Assembly (NCBI GenBank): GCA_005402585.1
Contig: BIFP01000021.1
Coordinates: 248,001-312,000 of the forward strand
Source: Micromonosporaceae bacterium KJ-029
Lineage (GTDB): Bacteria > Actinomycetota > Actinomycetes > Mycobacteriales > Micromonosporaceae
DNA: 64,000 bases
Direction: 5' to 3'
This document shows positions 58,838 through 64,000 of the stretch, one piece after another (the first letter of the stretch is position 1; each line of letters opens with the position of its first letter). The notes beneath the pieces were generated by a model. That model was not told the origin of the DNA. It did not search any database and saw nothing but the letters and a program-made list of their open reading frames with translations. The translations under genes were made by a program, and so were the position numbers.

Positions 58838-59764
58838 TCAGGTCGCCGCCGACAGCTCGCGTACGCAGGACCACTGGCTGGCTACCGGCCGGTAGCCGAG
58901 TCGGGTATTGACCGCCAGCATCGGCGCGTTCGCCGCATCGTTCCCGGTGTACGCGACCGTGATGCCGCGTTCCGCCGCCCGGTGCAGCGCGGCCAGCTTC
59001 ACCAGCCGGGCCAGCCCTCGCCCTCGGTGCTCCGGCACGGTGCCGGTGTAGTCCGACCACATCCGGATACCGTCCCGCTTGACCAGGCTGATCGCGGCCA
59101 GCTCGCCGTCGACCTCGGCACCCATACTGGCCGCCCGGTCCAGGCCGACGTTGTTCCAGGTGTCGGCAAGCCACTCGTCGTATCCGATCGCACCGGCGAC
59201 GATGTCGCCCGGCTCGTCGGCGCTGGCCAGCATTTCCACCCGGTGTACATGTCGCGGGTCGACCTCGGCCACCGGGACCAGCCGGACGCCGTCCGGTGCC
59301 GGTGGCAGCGGCGGCAACGAGCGCAGTTCCAGGGCCGAGAAGCGCTCCTGGCGGCTCGGCGTGAAGCCGTGCCGGCGGGCGAACGGCAGCGCCTCCGGCA
59401 TCGCCCGCCCGCGCAGCCGGGCCAGGCCGAGCGGGGCGAGGTGCTTCACCGCCGCTGCGAGTAGCGCACCGCCGATCCCGCGTCGCCGGTGGTTGGGGTG
59501 GACGTGCAGCAGCGAAACCTCGCCGACCGCCTCGGTCGTGTGCTCGTTGCGGGAAGCCGAGACCCAGCCGACCACCTCGCCGTCGACCTCGGCGACGAAG
59601 GCCGCCCAGTGCAGACCCGGCGTCGGTGTGGTGATCAGCTGCCGGGTGGAGGCGACACCGCGTACCAGGAAGGGCCACACGAGCGTCCGCAGCATCACCA
59701 CCGCTGGGGCGTCGTCGGGGTGTGCGGTGCGGATGAGCGCTGGCGGTTCGACCGGATCAGACAT
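58838..59764 (-). CDS. Two-domain GNAT acetyltransferase
   Basis: A 308-residue protein with two GNAT modules: an N-terminal one with LHVHPNHRRRGIGGALLAAAV (~87-107), and a C-terminal one with TGTVPEHRGRGLARLVKLAAL (~240-260) and a GNDAANAPMLAVNTRLGY end. Both halves keep the R-x-x-G-x-G/A acetyl-CoA loop, so either may be catalytic. The acceptor is unknown. The ATG at 59764 is seven bases after TAGCCT. It ends facing the macro-domain gene. A short inverted repeat (GCGGGC-TCCG-GCCCGC) fills the gap. Confidence 0.87.
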   Translation of the reverse strand: MSDPVEPPALIRTAHPDDAPAVVMLRTLVWPFLVRGVASTRQLITTPTPGLHWAAFVAEVDGEVVGWVSASRNEHTTEAVGEVSLLHVHPNHRRRGIGGALLAAAVKHLAPLGLARLRGRAMPEALPFARRHGFTPSRQERFSALELRSLPPLPPAPDGVRLVPVAEVDPRHVHRVEMLASADEPGDIVAGAIGYDEWLADTWNNVGLDRAASMGAEVDGELAAISLVKRDGIRMWSDYTGTVPEHRGRGLARLVKLAALHRAAERGITVAYTGNDAANAPMLAVNTRLGYRPVASQWSCVRELSAAT

Positions 59765-59832
59765 GCGCCGCAGGCTAGCCCGCCCGCCGCGAGTTCCGCC
59801 CCGCGTTTATCGCTGTCGTGGCCTCACCCTCC

Positions 59833-59878
59833 GGTGGGTACGTTTCTTGTCGCCCCAGCGACAACACGTGTACCCACC
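59833..59878. repeat. 46-bp palindromic element, left copy
   Basis: GGTGGGTAC at the left and its complement GTACCCACC at the right end enclose an inner stem TGTCGC/GCGACA with loop CCCA; six bases on each side are unpaired or weak. It lies seven bases after the stop of the DUF559 gene. The copy at 60857-60902 has the same length, order and orientation, with most bases identical. Confidence 0.9.
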
Positions 59879-59884
59879 TCCCCG

Positions 59885-60838
59885 TCATCCGCGCCAGCCG
59901 GCAGCTTCGAGGGCCGCGCGTAGCTGTGCCGCGACCTCGGCCGGGCGGTGGCGAACATCGAAGGCGGTGAAGCGGAGGATGCGGTCGCCCTCGATCCAGA
60001 TCCGGTTCTGCCGGCGGAGATCGGCGGCCCAGTGGTGGGCGTCCATGTGGTGTCCGCCGTCGACCTCCACGTGCAGCCGCCATCGTGGCCAGTAGGCGTC
60101 CAGGTAGCGCAGCCGCCCGTCGGTGTCCCGGCGTCGCTGCTGTGCCTGTGGTGCCGGCAGCCCATGCTGCCGGCACAGCCGGACCAGGTTGATTTCGGAA
60201 AGCGCCTCCGCACCACCGGCGACGTCGTGCAGCGTCTCCCGGATCAGCGCGTGCCGTCGGGCCTGGGGCATCCGGTTCAGCACCGTCCCGATCTCCGTCG
60301 GGGTCGCCCGCCGCTGCTGACAGCCGGCCGCAAGGATCTGCTGCGCCTCCTCGTCGGTACGCGCCCACTGCGCCGCGTCCACCAGGGACCGTGCCATCGT
60401 GCTGCGGTCGGGCCGGCCTCGCTGGCGGTCCGTGTCCGGCAGGTGCCGGGCCCGGCGGACCCGGACCGCCGGCAGGCCGAGCGGCAGCCGGCGCAGCAGA
60501 TCGGCTCGACGACGGTGATGCGGGACCAGTACGTCGACGGTCTCGTAGCGCCAGTTGCCGCGTAGTCCGCCGGCCGTGGCCGCCGCCAGCCCGGCGAGCA
60601 CCGCGCCCGGACCGGCCGCGAGCACCGCCACCCACCACTGCTGCTCCCGCGAGTACGGCCCATCGGGTGGCCCGGCGCGCAGGATGCCCCGACAGACTCT
60701 GCTCCACCGCCCGGTCACCAACTGGTGGCGCACCTTGGACGGGCTCAGCTCGGCGGTGGCCTGCGCCCAGCTGAGAATCCCGGACTGCTCGAACAGCAAC
60801 CACTGCAATGCGTCGGCGTCGTCCTTCGGCATCCGCAT
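59885..60838 (-). CDS. DUF559 endonuclease-like protein with AbiEi-type N-terminus
   Basis: A 317-residue protein. Residues ~10-50 (LLFEQSGILSWAQATAELS, then VRHQLVTGRWSRVCRGIL) resemble the winged-helix N-terminus of AbiEi antitoxins. The C-terminal ~110 residues resemble the DUF559/Vsr-like PD-(D/E)xK nuclease fold: RYLDAYWPRWRLHVEVDGGHH (D...ExD-G) and RRQNRIWIEGDRILRFTAFDV. Such proteins are common in actinobacteria and are suspected nucleases or toxin-antitoxin parts; none is proven. The gene is enclosed by two 46-bp palindromes. ATG 60838 is preferred; the frame continues to 60901 inside the palindrome. Confidence 0.8.
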   Translation of the reverse strand: MRMPKDDADALQWLLFEQSGILSWAQATAELSPSKVRHQLVTGRWSRVCRGILRAGPPDGPYSREQQWWVAVLAAGPGAVLAGLAAATAGGLRGNWRYETVDVLVPHHRRRADLLRRLPLGLPAVRVRRARHLPDTDRQRGRPDRSTMARSLVDAAQWARTDEEAQQILAAGCQQRRATPTEIGTVLNRMPQARRHALIRETLHDVAGGAEALSEINLVRLCRQHGLPAPQAQQRRRDTDGRLRYLDAYWPRWRLHVEVDGGHHMDAHHWAADLRRQNRIWIEGDRILRFTAFDVRHRPAEVAAQLRAALEAAGWRG

Positions 60839-60856
60839 CGGTCGATTGAATCGCAC

Positions 60857-60902
60857 GGTGGGTACGTTTGTTGTCGTCCCAGCGACAGCAGGTGTACCCA
60901 CC
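60857..60902. repeat. 46-bp palindromic element, right copy
   Basis: The same design as the left copy: GGTGGGTAC outer arms, TGTCGT/GCGACA inner stem, loop CCCA. It differs from the left copy at a few positions, mostly in the unpaired middle. It sits in the 5' region of the DUF559 gene and starts 18 bases upstream of its ATG, nine bases before the LacI stop. Confidence 0.9.
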
Positions 60903-60911
60903 CGGGGTGCC

Positions 60912-61919
60912 TCAGGCGGATTCGCGGATGACCAGTTCGGTGGGGAGGATGAGGGCCGGCTCGACGGCTTCGCCGGCAGCGAGGCGGAGCAGCAACCGGG
61001 TGCCCTGCCGGCCGAGTTCCAGTATCGGCTGCCGGACGGTGGTCAGCGGCGGGTCGGTGTACGCGGCGGTCTCGATGTCGTCGAAGCCGATCACCGCCAC
61101 GTCGTCCGGCACCCGCCGTCCCGCCTCGCGCAGCGTACGCAGGGCGGCGTGCGCCATCAGGTCCGACGCGGCGAAGACGGCGTCCAGGTCGGGGTGGGCG
61201 GCGAGCAGTTCGCGCATCGCGGCTGCCCCGGACTCCCGGGTGAAGTCCCCGACCGCGACCATCTCCGGCAGCCCGGCGGCGGCCACGGTGTCCCGGTAGC
61301 CGGCCAGCCGCTCGATCCCGGCGACCATGTCCTGCGGCCCGGCGATGGTGGCGATCCGCCGCCGCCCACTGTCGATCAGGTACCGCACCGCCCGGGTCAC
61401 CCCGCCGACCTGGTCGACGTCGATGTACGGCACGTCCGCGCCGTCGAGCGGCCGGCCGCTGCACACCACCGGGATGCCCAGCGCGGCCAGCTTGGCGGGC
61501 AGCGGGTCGGCACCGTGCAACGACGCGAACAGCACGCCGTCGACGTGCCGGCCGGTGGTGTACCGCTCGACCCGCTCATGCCCGGCCGGCGAGCCGGCCA
61601 GCATCAGCACCAGCTGCTTGTCGGCGGCCTCCAACTCCTGCGCGGCACCCCGGATGATGCCCGGGAAGACCTGGTCGTCCGAGAAGACCCGGGTGGCCTC
61701 CTCGGGCATGACCAGCGCGATCGAGTCGGTCCGCTGGGTGACGAGGGTGCGTGCGGCCAGGTTCGGCACGTACCCCAGCTCGGCCACGGCCTGGTGGACC
61801 GCTTTCCGGATCGGCTCGGCGACCGTGGTCGAGCCGTTGACCACCCGGGAGACGGTGGCCCGGGACACTCCGGCCCGTCGTGCCACCGCTTCCAGAGTGG
61901 GCCGCTGCGCCCCCGTCAT
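60912..61919 (-). CDS. LacI-family regulator, CebR-like
   Basis: A 335-residue LacI repressor. The N-terminal helix-turn-helix is TLEAVARRAGVSRATVSRVV (~8-27) with the hinge LGYVPNLAARTL (~50-61). The periplasmic-binding-like core contains IDVDQVGGVTRAVRYLIDSGRRRIA (~155-180) and AVIGFDDIETAAYTDPPLTT (~270-290). It is located directly downstream of a GH1 beta-glucosidase gene on the same strand, and is most likely a repressor of that operon responding to cellobiose or a related disaccharide. ATG 61919 was chosen over GTG 61934. No TGGGAGCGCTCCCA-type site is visible within the window. Confidence 0.9.
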   Translation of the reverse strand: MTGAQRPTLEAVARRAGVSRATVSRVVNGSTTVAEPIRKAVHQAVAELGYVPNLAARTLVTQRTDSIALVMPEEATRVFSDDQVFPGIIRGAAQELEAADKQLVLMLAGSPAGHERVERYTTGRHVDGVLFASLHGADPLPAKLAALGIPVVCSGRPLDGADVPYIDVDQVGGVTRAVRYLIDSGRRRIATIAGPQDMVAGIERLAGYRDTVAAAGLPEMVAVGDFTRESGAAAMRELLAAHPDLDAVFAASDLMAHAALRTLREAGRRVPDDVAVIGFDDIETAAYTDPPLTTVRQPILELGRQGTRLLLRLAAGEAVEPALILPTELVIRESA

Positions 61920-61938
61920 CGGAGTTACCACCACCTTG

Positions 61939-63309
61939 TCACAGCCCGTTCCGGGAGATCACCTCCTGGTACCACCGGGCACTGGACTTCGGTGTACGCC
62001 GCTGCGTGAGGTAGTCGACGTACACGATGCCGAACCGCTTGCGGTACCCCTCGGCCCACTCGAAGTTGTCCAGCAATGACCATACGAGATAGCCGCGCAG
62101 GTCGACGCCCCGGGCGATGGCCTCGTGCGCCGCGCGCAGGTGGCCGTCGAGGTAGGCGATCCGGTCCGAGTCCTGCAACGGGCTGGTCACGTCGGCGGCG
62201 GCCTTGTCCGGGAAGGCCGCACCGTTCTCGGTGATCAGCAGCGGCACGGCCGGATAGTCGGTGGCGATGCGTTCCAGCATTCGGGTCAGCCCGGCCGGCT
62301 CGATCATCCAGCCCATGTCGGTAAGCGGCCCGACCGGCGGCAGGAACTCCACCGCCCCCTCGGTGCCCGGGTACGCGTCGCCACCGGCGCCGTCCGGCCG
62401 CCCGGCGACGTAGGTCGGGGCGTAGAAGTTGACCCCGAGCAGGTCGATCGGAGCCGCGATGATCTTCTCGTCGCCGTCCCGCACGAACGTCGGCTCGACG
62501 ATCCGGGCGACGTGCTCGCGGACGTCGTCCGGGTACCCGCCGACCAGCAGCGGGTCGAGGAAGATCCGGTTGTGCAGGCCGTCGACCAGACGTACCGCGG
62601 CGGCGTCGGCCGCGCTCTGCTCGTCGGCGGGGCGTACGTCGGCCGGGTTGAGGGTGATGCCGAGCCGGCCGGCACCGCCCGCGCGCAGCGCCTGGGTCGC
62701 CAGGCCGTGCGCGAGCAGCAGATGGTGTACAGCGCTGAAGGCCGCGCCCGGATCCTGCACACCCGGGGCGTGCAGTCCGTTGCCGTAGCCGAGGTACGCC
62801 GAGCACCACGGCTCGTTGAGCGTCGTCCAGGTGCCGATCCGGTCGCCGAGCCGGGCGTACACGGCGGACGCGTAGGTGGCGAAGTGCTCGGCGGTGTCCC
62901 GGGTGGTCCAGCCGCCCCGGTCCTCCAACGTCTGCGGCAGGTCCCAGTGGTAGAGGGTAACGATCGGGTCGATCCCCCGGCCCAGCAGCGCGTCGGTGAG
63001 CCGATCGTAGAAGTCCAGGCCGCGCGGGTTGACCGGGCCGCTGCCGTCCGGCTGGATCCGGGGCCAGGACACCGAGAAGCGGTACGCCTGCAGGCCCAGT
63101 TCGGCCATCAGCGCGACGTCGTCGGCGTACCGGTGGTAGTGGTCGCAGGCGACGTCGCCGGTCTGCCCGGCGTGGACCTTGCCCGGGGTGCGGCTGAAGG
63201 TGTCCCAGATCGATTCGCCGCGCCCGTCGTCGCGGGCCGCACCCTCGATCTGGTACGCCGCCGTGGCCGCGCCCCACAGAAAGTTGTCAGGAAATCGAAG
63301 CTCAGTCAC
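61939..63309 (-). CDS. GH1 beta-glucosidase
   Basis: A 456-residue family 1 glycoside hydrolase. The acid/base Glu is in TTLNEPWCSAY (~165) and the nucleophile Glu in LLITENGAAFPD (~360). The N-terminal FLWGAATAAYQIEGA (~10-24) and C-terminal SLLDNFEWAEGYRKRFGI complete the family pattern. It has no signal peptide, so cellobiose must be imported first, consistent with the adjacent ABC permease. GTG 63309 overlaps the permease stop (GTGA). This resembles the cebG-bglC pair of Streptomyces. Confidence 0.96.
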   Translation of the reverse strand: MTELRFPDNFLWGAATAAYQIEGAARDDGRGESIWDTFSRTPGKVHAGQTGDVACDHYHRYADDVALMAELGLQAYRFSVSWPRIQPDGSGPVNPRGLDFYDRLTDALLGRGIDPIVTLYHWDLPQTLEDRGGWTTRDTAEHFATYASAVYARLGDRIGTWTTLNEPWCSAYLGYGNGLHAPGVQDPGAAFSAVHHLLLAHGLATQALRAGGAGRLGITLNPADVRPADEQSAADAAAVRLVDGLHNRIFLDPLLVGGYPDDVREHVARIVEPTFVRDGDEKIIAAPIDLLGVNFYAPTYVAGRPDGAGGDAYPGTEGAVEFLPPVGPLTDMGWMIEPAGLTRMLERIATDYPAVPLLITENGAAFPDKAAADVTSPLQDSDRIAYLDGHLRAAHEAIARGVDLRGYLVWSLLDNFEWAEGYRKRFGIVYVDYLTQRRTPKSSARWYQEVISRNGL

Positions 63310-64000
63310 GCCTTGACCGCACCTTCCATGATCCCGCCGATGATCTGGCGGCCGAACAGGACGAACACCAGCAGCAGTGGCAGCGTGGCGATGGCCGTAC
63401 CCGTGAACACCTGGGACATGTCCTGGTAGTAGCCGTCGGACAGGGCCCGCAACGACAGCTGCACGGTGGGGTTCTCCGGGTCGTTGAGCACCGCGTACGG
63501 CCACAGGAAGTCGTTCCAGGTGGTCATGAAGGTGAGCAGACCGAGCACGGCGGCGGCCGGACGCAGGGCGGGCAGCACCACGTTCCAGTAGATCCGCGCG
63601 GTGCCGCAGCCGTCCACCCGGGCGGCCTCGATCAGCTCGTTGCTGACCGCCTGGCCGGCGTACTGCCGCATCATGAACACCCCGAACCCGGTGACCAGTG
63701 CGGGCATGATCACTGCGGGCAGGCGGTCGTTCAGGTTCAACTTCGTCATCAGCATGTACAACGGGATGATGCCGAGTTGGGTGGGCACCATCATCGTCGC
63801 GATGATGACCATCAGCAGCGCGTTGCTGCCCCGGAAGCGCAGCTTGGCGAAGGCGAACCCGGCCAGGCTGGAGAAGAACACCACAGAGATGGTGACCGTG
63901 GTCGCCACGATCGCCGAGTTGATCAGACCGGTCAGGAAGTACGCGTCGGTGTTGGCGAACAACCGGGCGATGTTGGCGCCCAGGTTGCCGCCGGGGGTCA
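63306..64000 (-). CDS. Sugar ABC transporter permease (MalG/CebG type), 5' partial
   Basis: A binding-protein-dependent permease cut by the right edge; the frame is open to the last base, so the true start lies outside. The visible ~230 residues contain five helices (TGLINSAIVATTVTISVVFF, LLMVIIATMMVPTQLGII and others) and the conserved EAA loop ELIEAARVDGCGTARIYWNV (~150-169 of the visible part). WNDFLWPYAVL is typical of MalG-type subunits. It imports oligosaccharides such as cellobiose, feeding the cytoplasmic beta-glucosidase encoded next. The partner permease, binding protein and regulator site are expected to the right. Confidence 0.92.
   Translation of the reverse strand, partial: TPGGNLGANIARLFANTDAYFLTGLINSAIVATTVTISVVFFSSLAGFAFAKLRFRGSNALLMVIIATMMVPTQLGIIPLYMLMTKLNLNDRLPAVIMPALVTGFGVFMMRQYAGQAVSNELIEAARVDGCGTARIYWNVVLPALRPAAAVLGLLTFMTTWNDFLWPYAVLNDPENPTVQLSLRALSDGYYQDMSQVFTGTAIATLPLLLVFVLFGRQIIGGIMEGAVKA

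Overview
The window looks like a chromosomal segment of a high-GC filamentous actinobacterium, most likely Micromonospora or a close relative in the Micromonosporaceae. The reasons are the very high GC, the frequent GTG/TTG starts, a mycothiol gene (mshD), the actinobacterial nitrogen regulator GlnR next to mshD, an HbhA-type locus, a CGNR zinc-finger regulator, a GH1/LacI/MalG cellobiose-type locus, and a CIRCE-controlled groEL without groES. About thirty genes carry a TANNNT hexamer 6-8 nt before the start codon, the usual signature of leaderless actinobacterial transcripts; I used it to choose many starts. I recognised no tRNA, rRNA, CRISPR array, insertion sequence or large biosynthetic cluster.

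Layout. 0-8 kb: partial GNAT, PaaN-type aldehyde dehydrogenase, GNAT, cspA, a membrane protein, groEL under two CIRCE operators, a small protein, and a double GNAT. 8-23 kb: a membrane-embedded subtilisin, glpD, a frameshifted lipoprotein, a GlcD-type oxidase, DUF4031, HD and FUSC proteins, PrsW protease, a divergent GroES, an AI-2E transporter, and a DinG helicase. 23-26 kb: a phosphate block with a decayed PPK2 gene, a PHO-box-like array, and a DUF47-Pit operon. 26-34 kb: oxidoreductase, NUDIX, then a block matching the mycobacterial Rv0812-Rv0819 neighbourhood: mshD, glnR, DUF2993 (LmeA-like), a Cys-rich leader peptide, thiosulfate sulfurtransferase and DUF1416. 34.3-36.4 kb: an accessory patch (DivIVA-like pair, short GntR regulator, lipoprotein, two gene remnants) that interrupts this block. 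36.4-46 kb: a secreted protein, glycogen debranching enzyme, SCP2 and DsrE proteins, a translational relay of mini-ORFs leading into nitrobindin, an aminodeoxychorismate-lyase-like enzyme, a Nur-like regulator with YgfZ, a BKACE enzyme, an asparaginase and a hydrolase. 46-50 kb: XRE regulator-HbhA-DUF2516 operon (Rv0474-0476 order), hydrolase and AlaX. 50-59 kb: CGNR, VOC, nucleotidyltransferase, SDR, a WYL regulator, an overlapping ABC/two-component operon, EI24 and macro-domain genes, and a GNAT. 59.8-60.9 kb: a DUF559/AbiEi-type nuclease gene bracketed by two 46-bp palindromes. 60.9-64 kb: LacI regulator, GH1 beta-glucosidase and a sugar ABC permease cut by the right edge.

The most unusual items are three families of palindromic or coding repeats. 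The first is a nuclease gene tightly flanked by same-orientation palindromes, a layout reminiscent of REP/RAYT elements. The second is a tandem 59-bp repeat whose copies each encode a 21-residue ORF, chained by GTGA overlaps between a 34-aa membrane peptide and nitrobindin. The third is a 53-bp GGGCCC palindrome found three times at gene 3' ends, twice supplying the stop codon. Functions are inferred from protein motifs and gene order; no database search was run.
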